From positions 434,001 to 498,000 of the forward strand of contig NZ_LMSU01000002.1 in NCBI RefSeq assembly GCF_001429625.1: a stretch of DNA of 64,000 bases, given 5' to 3'. Within the stretch, counting starts at the first letter, position 1, and the number at the start of each line of letters is the position of its first letter. The notes beneath the pieces are model-generated. The model ran no database searches, was not told the origin of the DNA, and saw only the letters and a list, made by a program, of their open reading frames with translations. Of the stretch, positions 1 to 7,695 are shown piece by piece. The translations under genes and the position numbers were made by a program. Origin of the DNA: Nocardioides sp. Soil805 (lineage in GTDB: Bacteria; Actinomycetota; Actinomycetes; Propionibacteriales; Nocardioidaceae).

Positions 1-101
1 GCTACGCGACCGCCGTGCCGCTCCCCGACGGCCGCACCCGCTACTACGTCGAGGCTGCGCGCCCCGACGGGGCGCACGACCTGGTCACCTGCGTGCGCTG
101 A
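1..101 (+). CDS. C-terminal end of an unidentified protein (partial)
   Basis: The window opens inside a plus-strand reading frame that ends at TGA 99-101. About 32 residues are visible, ending HDLVTCVR. Codon third positions are nearly all G or C, as in the real genes here. Too little remains to name a family. Its 3' end overlaps the 3' end of the converging sulfotransferase gene by 17 bp. Confidence 0.5.
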   Translation, partial: YATAVPLPDGRTRYYVEAARPDGAHDLVTCVR

Positions 102-1068
102 TGGATGTCACGGTGGCCCGCTCGCTGTAGGAGCCGCGGCTGTCGCCCGAGAGCCAGTCGCTGAAGTCCTGACCGGTCAGCGAGGCCAGCAGCTCGATGT
201 CGGCGGCGAACGCCTCCTGCAGCCGACTCCGCTGGGCGGTGTGGAGGCGCGGTCGGTGCGCCTCCCGTCGGTCGCTCAGCAGCGAGATCATCGGCGGGTG
301 CAGGCGCCGCCACACCTGCGGGGGAGCGAACTGCCCGAGCCGTGCGCCGCCGCGCACGACCGGCCCGACCACCCGTGGACGCCACCCGGGCGCCACGAAG
401 CTGCGCGCGTTGTCGCGGGGGATCTCCTCGACCATCCCCTCGCGGATGCCCAGGAACCGGCTGACCCGGTCGACCGCGGAGCGGGGGTCGTCGACGAGGT
501 CGCGGTAGCGCAGCACCAGCACCCGCTCCGGGGCGACGTAGGAGTAGAGGTGGTCGAGCTGCTCGCCGTAGCGGCCGAGGTCGCGGTAGCGCCAGAACGG
601 CGCCCACCCCGCGCGCACCCGCTCGTCCTGGGCGGCGAAGGCGGTCTCGAAGTCGGCCTCGGGCTCGAGGCCGTCGGACCACAGGTGCATCCAGTTGCTG
701 TAGGCGCGGTCGATGGGGTCGCGGACCACGGCGACCAGGCGCACGTCGGGCAGCCGCTCGGCGATGCGCCGGTGCGCGCCGCGGCTCCACAGGTAGAAGG
801 GCGTGCTCTCACCGCGGACCTGGTCGTCGCGGGCCGGCGCGAAGAGCGGGAAGTAGCGGTCGTCGCGCCAGATCCACTCCTGCTGCGAGTGCTTGTCGCC
901 GGGACCGCGCCAGGCCGGCGGGGGCGCCCCGTCGCAGAGCCAGTACTTGGGCTCCTTGGGCGACGACACGAACACGTCCGGGTGCTGGGCCAGCGCGGCG
1001 TGCAGCGCGGTGGTGCCCGCCTTGGGCGCGCCGATGACCAGGAAGTCGGGCCGAGGGGTGCGGGTCAT
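85..1068 (-). CDS. PAPS-dependent sulfotransferase
   Basis: This 327-residue protein is a cytosolic-type sulfotransferase that would move a sulfuryl group from PAPS to a small acceptor. The 5'-phosphosulfate loop is APKAGTTAL at about residues 14-22. The 3'-phosphate motif is the stretch VVRDPIDRAYSNW near residue 116. Length and order fit the Sulfotransfer_1/3 family. A GTG at 1074 is in frame, but GGGAG sits 5 nt before the ATG at 1068, so the ATG is preferred. It is a single gene preceded by an AT-rich promoter region. The acceptor cannot be read from sequence; glycolipid, lipooligosaccharide or metabolite sulfation are all possible. Confidence 0.85.
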   Translation of the reverse strand: MTRTPRPDFLVIGAPKAGTTALHAALAQHPDVFVSSPKEPKYWLCDGAPPPAWRGPGDKHSQQEWIWRDDRYFPLFAPARDDQVRGESTPFYLWSRGAHRRIAERLPDVRLVAVVRDPIDRAYSNWMHLWSDGLEPEADFETAFAAQDERVRAGWAPFWRYRDLGRYGEQLDHLYSYVAPERVLVLRYRDLVDDPRSAVDRVSRFLGIREGMVEEIPRDNARSFVAPGWRPRVVGPVVRGGARLGQFAPPQVWRRLHPPMISLLSDRREAHRPRLHTAQRSRLQEAFAADIELLASLTGQDFSDWLSGDSRGSYSERATVTSISARR

Positions 1069-1080
1069 GGTCACTCCCGG

Positions 1081-1118
1081 GAGATAAATGGTGTTGTAAA
1101 TACACTAAATCAGTAGTT
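1081..1118 (-). promoter_or_regulatory. AT-rich promoter/operator region of the sulfotransferase gene
   Basis: This stretch is strikingly AT-rich against its surroundings. It contains the palindrome TGTAAATACA (TGTA-AA-TACA), extended outward to GTGT...ACAC. It lies directly upstream of the minus-strand sulfotransferase, where an operator would be expected. The cognate regulator is unknown. Confidence 0.4.
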
Positions 1119-1195
1119 AATGGATCGCCACTGTGTCGCAGATCCCGTCGCCGCCGGTTCGGTACGACGCGTCGCGGGCCCCGACAATGGCTGCC

Positions 1196-1747
1196 ATGTC
1201 CGCTCCCGTCACCGTCTCGGTCACCCGGCACATCGACCCGTCCCAGGAGACGGAGATGCGCGCCTGGGTGCAGGCCGGCACGTCGCTGGCCGAGAACTTC
1301 GACGGCTTCCTCGGCTCCGGCTGGGTGCGGCCCTCCCAGGACTCGCCCGAGTGGCACATGCTCTACCGCTTCGCCGACGCCGACTCCCTCGCCCGGTGGG
1401 AGGCAAGCCCGCAGCGCGCGTGGTGGCTGGAGGCGGCGCAGGGACGGATCGAGTCGACCCGCACCGAGCGTCGTACGGGCATCGAGGGCTGGTTCGACGA
1501 GCCCGCCGCGGTCGAGTCGCTGTCGCCGGCACCGGTGGCCCCGCCGCGGTGGAAGCAGGCGTGCACGATCTTCCTGGTGTTCTTCCCGCTCAGCCTGGCC
1601 GCCAACTGGGTGCTCGGGCACACCCCGGTCATCGAGTGGCCGCTGCCGCTGCGCGTGCTGCTCACCGTGCTGGTGATGACGCCGCTGATGACCTACGTGC
1701 TGCTGCCGTGGATCACCCGCAAGATGTCGTGGTGGCTGCACCGCTAG
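1196..1747 (+). CDS. Antibiotic biosynthesis monooxygenase (ABM)-like domain membrane protein
   Basis: The protein has 183 residues. The N-terminal 90 or so resemble the ABM ferredoxin-like fold (VSVTRHIDPSQETEMRAWV, then GFLGSGWVRP and WHMLYRFADADSLARWE). The C-terminus carries two hydrophobic helices (about residues 120-140 and 150-170) that anchor it in the membrane. This ABM plus two-helix layout is a recurrent uncharacterised family; monooxygenase activity is not established for it. ATG 1187 is also in frame, but GACAAT lies 7 nt before ATG 1196, which fits a leaderless start there. The stop codon overlaps the -10 hexamer of purC. Confidence 0.7.
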   Translation: MSAPVTVSVTRHIDPSQETEMRAWVQAGTSLAENFDGFLGSGWVRPSQDSPEWHMLYRFADADSLARWEASPQRAWWLEAAQGRIESTRTERRTGIEGWFDEPAAVESLSPAPVAPPRWKQACTIFLVFFPLSLAANWVLGHTPVIEWPLPLRVLLTVLVMTPLMTYVLLPWITRKMSWWLHR

Positions 1748-1750
1748 GGT
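1745..1750 (+). promoter_or_regulatory. -10 hexamer for leaderless purC
   Basis: TAGGGT lies exactly 6 nt before the purC GTG and overlaps the TAG stop of the upstream gene. No Shine-Dalgarno sequence is present, so transcription probably starts at or next to the start codon. Confidence 0.5.
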
Positions 1751-1756
1751 CGCCTC

Positions 1757-2677
1757 GTGGCCGACCACAACATTCCCGACGCCCCGGCGCTCGACGGCGC
1801 CACCCACCTGCACTCGGGCAAGGTGCGTGACCTCTACCGCATCGAGTCCGGTGAGCACGTCGGTCGCCTGCTCATGGTGGCCAGCGACCGCATCTCGGCC
1901 TTCGACTTCGTCCTCGACACGACCATCCCCGACAAGGGCGAGATCCTGACCCGGATGTCGCTGTGGTGGTTCGACCAGCTCAAGGGCCTCGTCGCCCACC
2001 ACGTGGTGTCCACCGACGTCCCCGACGCCGTCCGCGGGCGGGCCGTGATCTGCGAGGCCCTCGACATGTACCCCGTCGAGTGCGTGGCCCGCGGCTACCT
2101 CACCGGCACCGGTCTCCTCGACTACCGCCACACCGGCCACGTGTGCGGGATCAAGCTGCCCGCCGGCCTCCAGGACGGCTCCCGGCTCCCGGAGCCGATC
2201 TTCACGCCGGCCACCAAGGCCGCGGTCGGCGACCACGACGAGAACGTCGACTACGAGGCGGTCGTCGAGGCGGTCGGGGACGACGAGGCCGCGGAGCTGC
2301 GGATGCTCACCATGGAGGTCTACGGCCGGGCGCACGCGCTGGCCCGCACCCGCGGCATCATCCTGGCCGACACCAAGGTCGAGTTCGGTGCGCGTCCCGA
2401 CCCTTCGACAGACTCAGGACGACGTGGCACCACGGTGCTGGCCGACGAGGTGCTCACCCCCGACTCCTCGCGCTTCTGGCCCGCCGACCAGTGGCAGCCC
2501 GGCCGCGCCCAGCCGTCGTACGACAAGCAGATCGTCCGCGACTGGCTCACCTCGCCGGAGTCCGGCTGGGACCGCACGTCCGGCGACGCCCCGCCGCCGC
2601 TGCCGCCCGAGGTCGTCGAGCGCACCCGCGCGCGCTACGTCGAGGCCTACGAGCGGCTGACGGGGGAGACGTTCTGA
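1757..2677 (+). CDS. purC: Phosphoribosylaminoimidazole-succinocarboxamide synthase
   Basis: PurC (SAICAR synthetase) joins CAIR and aspartate with ATP hydrolysis in purine synthesis. The 306-residue protein has family landmarks: HSGKVRDLY near the N-terminus, [23 protein letters not shown] around residue 110, and [15 protein letters not shown] plus [11 protein letters not shown] towards the C-terminus. GTG 1757 is the start and appears leaderless. Oddity: between EFG and [12 protein letters not shown] there are roughly ten extra residues, [11 protein letters not shown], encoded by what looks like a small dispersed repeat inserted in frame. The flanking catalytic core is intact, so the enzyme is probably functional. 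Confidence 0.96.
   Translation: MADHNIPDAPALDGATHLHSGKVRDLYRIESGEHVGRLLMVASDRISAFDFVLDTTIPDKGEILTRMSLWWFDQLKGLVAHHVVSTDVPDAVRGRAVICEALDMYPVECVARGYLTGTGLLDYRHTGHVCGIKLPAGLQDGSRLPEPIFTPATKAAVGDHDENVDYEAVVEAVGDDEAAELRMLTMEVYGRAHALARTRGIILADTKVEFGARPDPSTDSGRRGTTVLADEVLTPDSSRFWPADQWQPGRAQPSYDKQIVRDWLTSPESGWDRTSGDAPPPLPPEVVERTRARYVEAYERLTGETF
2398..2427 (+). repeat. In-frame repeat-like insertion inside purC
   Basis: The core CTTCGACAGACTCAGGACGA resembles the short 'ttcgaca-ctcagg' element scattered through many high-GC genomes. It encodes PSTDSGRR in a loop of PurC where most orthologues have only a short turn. Only one copy is seen in this window, so its repeat nature rests on recognition rather than a second copy. 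Confidence 0.4.
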
Positions 2678-3105
2678 CTGCCTTCACGGCGTCCGTCGAC
2701 CTCCCCGTGCCCGTGGAGGTCGCCTACGCCTACCTGTCCGACCCGCGCAACCGGCCGCAGTGGCAGTCCTCGCTGCGGTCGGTCACCGTGCCGGTCGACG
2801 AGGAGCCGCACCTCGGGCAGCGCTGGCAGGAGACGACCTCGGTCGGCGTGCGTCCGCAGATGGAGATCATCGAGATGGACCCGCCGCTCGTGTGGGCCGA
2901 GCGCGGCTCGTGGCGCGGCGTGTCCGCGACGCTGACCCTCGGCTTCGCCCGTACGCCGCGTGGTTGCCGCGTCGAGATCAGGGGCGACGTCGGTGGTCGC
3001 GGCGTCTACGTCGTGCCCGCTGCCGTCGCCGGACGGCTGGCCGGGCTGGCTGTCGCCGCCGACGTCCGCAAGGCCGGGCGGATCCTGGCCGAGCGGGACT
3101 CCTGA
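2674..3105 (+). CDS. SRPBCC (START-like) family protein
   Basis: The protein has about 143 residues. The START/Bet v 1-type fold is recognisable from [21 protein letters not shown], then W(Q)SSLRSV, and a C-terminal amphipathic helix. Such proteins bind hydrophobic ligands in the cytosol; the ligand is unknown. The start is unusual. The domain needs the residues just before VDLPVPV, yet no ATG, GTG or TTG lies there. The only candidate is CTG 2674, which overlaps the purC TGA (CTGA) and has GGGGGAGA 4-5 nt upstream. A later GTG (2707) would cut the first strand. Translational coupling to purC is likely. Confidence 0.7.
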   Translation: MTAFTASVDLPVPVEVAYAYLSDPRNRPQWQSSLRSVTVPVDEEPHLGQRWQETTSVGVRPQMEIIEMDPPLVWAERGSWRGVSATLTLGFARTPRGCRVEIRGDVGGRGVYVVPAAVAGRLAGLAVAADVRKAGRILAERDS

Positions 3106-3148
3106 CCTGCCCGGCCCAGTCCGGTAGCCCGGCCCGACGGCCCACGGG

Positions 3149-3499
3149 TCAGCGCGACCGGTTGCGCAGGTTGATCAGCGTCACCAGCAGCCAGGCGCAC
3201 ACCACCCCGGCGCCGGCGTGGGCCAGCATCGAGCGCAGCCACAGGCCGCCGATCGCCCCGTCGGTGTCGGCGAGCTCGTCGCTGCCCCCGCGCCGACCGC
3301 CGTACACCACGGCCGGCTGCCCGTCGCCGCGCCCCGACGCCAGCACCCAGGCCAGGACCAGCAGCCCCACCCCGACCAGCAGGACGCCCCAGCGCCAGGC
3401 CGGCGAGCTCGCCAGCGCCCCGAAGAAACCGACCAGGGCGAAGACGACGAGCACGCACGCGCCGACGAGGACGATCGCGGTGCTGGCCAGGAAGTCCAT
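3149..3499 (-). CDS. Hypothetical membrane protein
   Basis: The protein has 116 residues with three hydrophobic segments: residues 5-27 (TAIVLVGACVLVVFALVGFF), about 35-53 (GVLLVGVGLLVLAWVLA) and about 88-105 (AGVVCAWLLVTLI). A short polar loop containing GRGDGQPAVVYGGRRGG lies between the second and third. It converges on the SRPBCC gene and starts 66 nt from the divergent acyl-CoA ligase. I do not recognise a family. Confidence 0.65.
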   Translation of the reverse strand: MDFLASTAIVLVGACVLVVFALVGFFGALASSPAWRWGVLLVGVGLLVLAWVLASGRGDGQPAVVYGGRRGGSDELADTDGAIGGLWLRSMLAHAGAGVVCAWLLVTLINLRNRSR

Positions 3500-3553
3500 G
3501 GCGGATGCTAACGCCGGCGAGACGACCGGGTGACGGGCGTCACGACCGCTGAG

Positions 3554-3559
3554 TAGGTT
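3554..3559 (+). promoter_or_regulatory. -10 hexamer for leaderless acyl-CoA ligase gene
   Basis: TAGGTT sits 6 nt before ATG 3566 with no Shine-Dalgarno sequence between them, the arrangement of a leaderless actinobacterial transcript. Confidence 0.45.
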
Positions 3560-3565
3560 GGCGCC

Positions 3566-5122
3566 ATGCCGAACCTCTCCTCGCTGCTCGAAGACTCCGC
3601 CGCCCAGTACGCCGACCGGGAGGCCGTCGTCCTGGGCGACACCCGGCTGACCTACGCGCAGGTCAACGGCGCGGCCAACCAGGTGGCCAACCTGCTCGTC
3701 TCTCGCGGCATCCGCCCCGGCGACAAGGTCGCACTGAGCTGCCCCAACCTGCCCTACTTCCCGATCGTCTACTACGGGATCCTCAAGGCGGGGGCGACCG
3801 TGGTGCCGCTCAACGTGCTGCTGAAGGGCCGCGAGGTGGCCTACCACCTCGCCGACTCGGACGCGAAGGCCTACTTCTGCTTCCAGGGCACCGACGAGCT
3901 GCCGATCGGGCAGGCGGGGTTCGAGGGCTTCGAGGCCACCGAGGGCTGCGAGCACTTCGTCATGATCACCGTCGACCCGACGGCGGCCTCGCCGATCGAG
4001 GGCACGGAGACGCTGGGCCAGGCGCTGGCCGGCCAGTCGCCGGCGTTCGACACCGTGGCCGTGGACGACGACGACACCGCCGTCATCCTCTACACCTCCG
4101 GCACCACCGGCCAGCCCAAGGGCGCCGAGCTGCGGCACCGCAACATGCACTCCAACGCGATCGCCGGCAAGGACCTCTTCGGCGCCGACGCCGCCCGCCC
4201 GGACACCTACCTGTGCGTGCTGCCGCTCTTCCACTCCTTCGGCCAGACCGTCATCCAGAACGGCGGCTTCGCCTACGGCGGCACCGTGGTGATGCTGCCG
4301 CGCTTCGACGCCGACGCGGCGCTCAAGACGATGGCCAAGGAGAAGGTCACGTTCTTCGCCGGCGTCCCGACGATGTACTGGGGGCTCCTCGGCGCGCTGC
4401 CCGACTCCGGGGTCGACGTCCAGGCCCTGGCCGCCGACCTGCGGGTCGCCGCCGCCGGCGGCTCGGCCCTGCCGGTCGAGGTGCACAAGGACTTCGAGAA
4501 GAAGTTCGGCGTGACCATCCTCGAGGGCTACGGCCTGTCCGAGACGTCCCCGGTCGCCAGCTTCTCGCCGTACGGCCAGGAGGTCCGCGTGGGGTCGATC
4601 GGCATCCCGATCCCCGGCGTCGAGATGAAGCTGATCAACCCCGAGCCGGGCAGCTGGGACGACGCCGAGGGCGACGTGGGCGAGATCGCCATCAAGGGCC
4701 CCAACATCATGAAGGGCTACTACGACCGCCCCGACGCCACCGCCGACGCGATCCACGACGGCTGGTTCCGCTCCGGCGACCTGGCCCGCAAGGACGAGGA
4801 CGGCTACTACTACATCGTCGACCGCTCCAAGGACATGATCATCCGCGGCGGCTACAACGTGTACCCGCGCGAGGTCGAGGAGGTGCTGATGACGCACCCC
4901 GCGGTCAGCCTCGCCGCGGTGATCGGCGTCCCGCACGAGAGCCACGGCGAGGAGATCAAGGCCGTGGTCATCCCCGAGAAGGGCGTCGACGTCACCTCGG
5001 ACGAGCTCGTCGAGTGGGGCAAGGAGCAGATGGCGGGCTACAAGTACCCGCGCATCGTCGAGCTCGTCGACGCGCTCCCGATGACCGCCACCGGCAAGAT
5101 CCTCAAGCGCGAGCTGAAGTGA
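3566..5122 (+). CDS. Long-chain fatty acid--CoA ligase (AMP-binding enzyme)
   Basis: This 518-residue ANL-superfamily enzyme activates a carboxylic acid with ATP and loads it on CoA. Visible motifs, in order: P-loop YTSGTTGQPKGAEL near residue 177, EGYGLSETSP near 317, the hinge region GWFRSGDLARKDEDGYY with DRSKDMIIRGGYNVYPREVEE, and the catalytic lysine in TATGKILKREL at the C-terminus. It is full length for FadD-type ligases. Motifs favour medium- or long-chain fatty acids but do not fix the substrate. The stop TGA overlaps the GTG start of the next small gene. Confidence 0.92.
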   Translation: MPNLSSLLEDSAAQYADREAVVLGDTRLTYAQVNGAANQVANLLVSRGIRPGDKVALSCPNLPYFPIVYYGILKAGATVVPLNVLLKGREVAYHLADSDAKAYFCFQGTDELPIGQAGFEGFEATEGCEHFVMITVDPTAASPIEGTETLGQALAGQSPAFDTVAVDDDDTAVILYTSGTTGQPKGAELRHRNMHSNAIAGKDLFGADAARPDTYLCVLPLFHSFGQTVIQNGGFAYGGTVVMLPRFDADAALKTMAKEKVTFFAGVPTMYWGLLGALPDSGVDVQALAADLRVAAAGGSALPVEVHKDFEKKFGVTILEGYGLSETSPVASFSPYGQEVRVGSIGIPIPGVEMKLINPEPGSWDDAEGDVGEIAIKGPNIMKGYYDRPDATADAIHDGWFRSGDLARKDEDGYYYIVDRSKDMIIRGGYNVYPREVEEVLMTHPAVSLAAVIGVPHESHGEEIKAVVIPEKGVDVTSDELVEWGKEQMAGYKYPRIVELVDALPMTATGKILKRELK

Positions 5123-5304
5123 GGCGCGCGGTCGGCATCCCCCTGGGCGTGGTGATGGTGGTCTTCGGGACCCTCTTCACCCTCCAGGGGCTCGGGTACG
5201 TCGGCGGCTCGGCCATGACGGGCTCCTCCTTCTGGGCGATCGCGGGGCCGATCATCGCCGGCCTCGGCGTCGCGCTGCTCCTCGTCTCGCTGCGGCGTAC
5301 CTGA
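5119..5304 (+). CDS. Small membrane protein downstream of the acyl-CoA ligase
   Basis: A 61-residue protein starts at GTG 5119, overlapping the ligase stop (GTGA), so the two are translationally coupled. It has two hydrophobic helices: residues 4-24 (AVGIPLGVVMVVFGTLFTL) and about 35-57 (FWAIAGPIIAGLGVALLLVSL). No family is recognised. The tight coupling suggests a role with the ligase at the membrane, which is an inference. Confidence 0.65.
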   Translation: MRRAVGIPLGVVMVVFGTLFTLQGLGYVGGSAMTGSSFWAIAGPIIAGLGVALLLVSLRRT

Positions 5305-5305
5305 C

Positions 5306-5350
5306 GCGTCCGTCCCGGACGCCGCACCTGGGGGCGTCCGTCCCGGACGC
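5306..5350 (+). terminator. Tandem hairpins after the acyl-CoA ligase operon
   Basis: Two identical copies of GCGTCCGTCCCGGACGC (5306-5322 and 5334-5350) each form a 7-bp stem with a 3-nt loop. They directly follow the stop codon. There is no T-run, which is common in actinobacterial intrinsic terminators. Confidence 0.55.
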
Positions 5351-5376
5351 GATGTGCCGCCCCGGTGGCACGCCGA

Positions 5377-5411
5377 TAGGATCGGGGCGCACCCCGCCGC
5401 CGTCCCAGGAG
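5377..5411 (+). promoter_or_regulatory. Promoter and ribosome binding site of purSQ
   Basis: TAGGAT at 5377-5382 is a good -10 hexamer. AGGAG at 5407-5411 lies 6 nt before the purS GTG. Unlike purC, purL and purF, this unit has a short leader. Confidence 0.45.
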
Positions 5412-5417
5412 CGTCCC

Positions 5418-5693
5418 GTGGCCCGTTACGTGGTCGATGTCATGCCCAAGCCCGAGATCCTCGACCCGCAGGGCAAGGCCGTCCTCGGCGCCCTGCCGCG
5501 GCTCGGGTTCGCCGGCGTCACCGAGGTCCGCCAGGGCAAGCGCTTCGAGCTCGAGATCGAGGGCGAGGCCTCCGAGGCCTCGCTCGCCGAGGTCATCCAG
5601 ATGGCCGAGACGCTGCTGTCCAACCCGGTGATCGAGGACTTCGAGGTCCACGTCGAGGGCGACGACGCCGCGGGCGGGAAGCACAAGGCATGA
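5418..5693 (+). CDS. purS: Phosphoribosylformylglycinamidine synthase subunit PurS
   Basis: PurS is the small scaffold subunit of the three-part FGAM synthase, bridging PurQ and PurL. The 91-residue protein shows the family pattern [33 protein letters not shown] and a C-terminal NPVIEDFEV strand. GTG 5418 follows AGGAG. It sits 52 nt before purQ, as in most actinobacteria, and the partner purL is 7 kb downstream. Confidence 0.95.
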   Translation: MARYVVDVMPKPEILDPQGKAVLGALPRLGFAGVTEVRQGKRFELEIEGEASEASLAEVIQMAETLLSNPVIEDFEVHVEGDDAAGGKHKA

Positions 5694-5745
5694 GGAACAC
5701 CCCACGAAACTGCTCGCTGCGCTCGCACTTCCGCGGGGACCCCGC

Positions 5746-6414
5746 ATGAGAATCGGCGTCGTCACCTTCCCGGGCTCGCTCGACGACGTCGACGCGCAGC
5801 GCGCGGTGCGCTTCGGCGGCCACGAGGCGGTGGCGCTGTGGCACGGCGACCACGACCTGCGCGGCGTCGACGCCGTGGTGCTGCCCGGCGGCTTCTCGTA
5901 CGGCGACTACCTGCGCTGCGGGGCCATCTCCCGCTTCGCGCCGGTGATGACCGAGGTCGTCGAGGCCGCCGGCAAGGGGATGCCGGTGCTCGGCATCTGC
6001 AACGGCTTCCAGATCCTGTGCGAGTCGCACCTGCTCCCCGGCGCGCTGATCCGCAACGACCACCGCACGTTCGTGTGCCGCGACCAGCGCCTGCGCATCG
6101 AGAACAACCGGACCGCGTGGACCTCGGCGTACGACGAGAACGCGGAGGTCACCATCGTGCTCAAGAACGGCGAGGGTGGCTTCGTCGCCGACGAGGCGAC
6201 CCTCGACCGACTCGAGGGCGAGGGCCGTGTCGTGGCGCGCTACCTCGACGGCAACCCCAACGGCTCGCTGCGTGACATCGCCGGCATCACCAACGAGCGC
6301 GGCAACGTGGTCGGCCTGATGCCCCACCCCGAGCACGCCGTCGAGGACCTCTGCGGTCCTGGCACCGACGGACTGGGCTTCTTCACCTCGCTCGCCGCGG
6401 CGACCTTCGCATGA
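5746..6414 (+). CDS. purQ: Phosphoribosylformylglycinamidine synthase subunit PurQ (glutaminase)
   Basis: PurQ hydrolyses glutamine and passes ammonia to PurL to make FGAM. The 222-residue class I amidotransferase has its nucleophile in GICNGFQIL (near residue 86) and the His-Glu pair in MPHPEHAVE (near residue 193). [13 protein letters not shown] near residue 46 is the usual PurQ loop. The 3' end overlaps the next start (ATGA). The 52-nt gap after purS contains an open in-frame stretch but nothing I can support as a gene. Confidence 0.96.
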   Translation: MRIGVVTFPGSLDDVDAQRAVRFGGHEAVALWHGDHDLRGVDAVVLPGGFSYGDYLRCGAISRFAPVMTEVVEAAGKGMPVLGICNGFQILCESHLLPGALIRNDHRTFVCRDQRLRIENNRTAWTSAYDENAEVTIVLKNGEGGFVADEATLDRLEGEGRVVARYLDGNPNGSLRDIAGITNERGNVVGLMPHPEHAVEDLCGPGTDGLGFFTSLAAATFA

Positions 6415-6872
6415 CCGCCCCGACGAGCGGCGTGTCCCCGCGCCGCCTGTTCCGCACGCTCGCGACCGCCGAGGCGATCACCTGGGCGCTGCTGCTGACC
6501 GGGATGTTCCTCAAGTACGTCACCGAGACGACCGAGCTGGGCGTCCAGGTCTTCGGCATGGTCCACGGCGTCGTGTTCATCGCCTACGGCCTGGCCACCG
6601 TGCTCGTGGCGGTCGACCAGCGCTGGTCGGTCGGCCGGCTCGTGATGGGGCTCGCCGCCGCGGTCCCGCCGTTCGCGACGCTGCCCTTCGAGCGGTACGC
6701 CGACCGGCGCGGGCTGCTCGGCGACGCCTGGCTCTCGCGGCCCGACAGCCCCTCCGCCGCGCAGCGCGCCGTGTCGTGGTTGCTCGAGCACCAGCGCCGG
6801 GCGGTCGGCATCGGGGTGGTGGCCGTGCTGGCGCTCACCGGCCTGGCCCTGCTCGTCGGCCCGCCGGCCTGA
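6411..6872 (+). CDS. DUF3817 integral membrane protein
   Basis: The 153-residue protein begins with the DUF3817 pattern [24 protein letters not shown] and continues with [20 protein letters not shown]. It has three to four hydrophobic helices, the last near the C-terminus ([18 protein letters not shown]). DUF3817 proteins are small actinobacterial and bacillary membrane proteins of unknown function, often placed beside purine genes. It overlaps purQ by four bases, so it belongs to the same transcript. Confidence 0.8.
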   Translation: MTAPTSGVSPRRLFRTLATAEAITWALLLTGMFLKYVTETTELGVQVFGMVHGVVFIAYGLATVLVAVDQRWSVGRLVMGLAAAVPPFATLPFERYADRRGLLGDAWLSRPDSPSAAQRAVSWLLEHQRRAVGIGVVAVLALTGLALLVGPPA

Positions 6873-6900
6873 CCCGCGCGTCCACCGACGGAGCGCGGTC

Positions 6901-7524
6901 GTGCGGGACGGGGCAGCCGTGCAGCTCACCTACCCGTTCACCGGGCGGTGGCTCGTGCAGAACAGCCCCGCCGACCGGGTGCCCAGCCACCGCACCCACC
7001 TGTTCGCCACGACGTACTCGATCGACTTCGTGCCGGTCGACGCGCGGGGTCGCTCGGCCCCGCTGCGGCTCGCGTCGCTGCTCGTCCCTGAGCCGCCGCA
7101 GCGGTTCACCGGCTTCGGGCGCCCGGTCCTCGCGCCGGCGCCCGGGACCGTCCTGGCCGCCCATGACGGCGAGGAGGACCACGACGCCCAACGGGGCCTC
7201 CCGTCCGTGGCCTACGCCGTCACCCAGCGCCGCCGGCTCCGCGGCGGGTGGGCGGGCCTGGCCGGCAACCACGTCGTGATCGAGGTGGCGCCCGGCGTGC
7301 TGGTGGCCCTGTGCCACCTGCGACGGGGCACCGTCGCGGTCACGCCCGGTCAGCACGTCGACGTCGGCGCGCTCCTGGGCGGGTGCGGCAACTCGGGCAA
7401 CAGCACCGAGCCGCACCTGCACGTGCAGGCCTTCGACGGGATGGACGTCGCCACGGCCACGGGGCTGCCCGTGGCCTTCGACGGGGCGCTGCCCCGCAAC
7501 GGCCACATCGTCGAGCTCCCCTGA
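6901..7524 (+). CDS. M23 family (LytM-type) metallopeptidase
   Basis: The 207-residue protein carries an M23 domain. THLFATTYSIDFVP supplies His and Asp zinc ligands near residues 31-40. The C-terminal HLHVQ motif near residue 171 supplies the remaining ligand and catalytic His. GNHVVIEVAPGVLVALCHL and GCGNSGNSTEPHLH are the usual strand and loop. There is no signal peptide or membrane segment, which is odd for a cell-wall peptidase; it may be cytosolic, exported another way, or mis-started. GTG 6901 is the earliest sensible start. It could cleave peptide cross-links or a non-wall substrate. Confidence 0.8.
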   Translation: MRDGAAVQLTYPFTGRWLVQNSPADRVPSHRTHLFATTYSIDFVPVDARGRSAPLRLASLLVPEPPQRFTGFGRPVLAPAPGTVLAAHDGEEDHDAQRGLPSVAYAVTQRRRLRGGWAGLAGNHVVIEVAPGVLVALCHLRRGTVAVTPGQHVDVGALLGGCGNSGNSTEPHLHVQAFDGMDVATATGLPVAFDGALPRNGHIVELP

Positions 7525-7573
7525 CCTGCGGCGCGCTGCCCTGGCGGACCGTCCCGGCTCCTTTTGCCCCAGT

Positions 7574-7623
7574 GGGGAACGAGATCGGCCGTGGCAGACG
7601 CCGTCAGGCCGGTCTGGTTCCCC
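7574..7623. repeat. 50-bp palindromic repeat, copy 1
   Basis: The element runs from GGGGAAC to GTTCCCC and can fold into a long imperfect hairpin with arms GGGGAACGAGATCGGCC and GGCCGGTCTGGTTCCCC. It matches copies at 14895-14944 and 14957-15006 in length and arms. It lies between the M23 gene and the converging DUF1906 gene, so it may also end transcription. Confidence 0.7.
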
Positions 7624-7695
7624 GGACGCCGTACGTGAACGCGTTCGCGACGCCGACAGGCCGGCTCGGTGAGCGGTCCGCTGCCCGCCCGTGCC

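Noticed and set aside
809..2335. A 508-codon open frame antisense to purC and the ABM gene
   Set aside because: It runs opposite to purC and overlaps the sulfotransferase. Its composition is that of antisense high-GC DNA.
5694..5745. Small gene between purS and purQ
   Set aside because: An ATG at 5691 opens a short frame, but it overlaps the purS end, has no ribosome binding site and no recognisable pattern.
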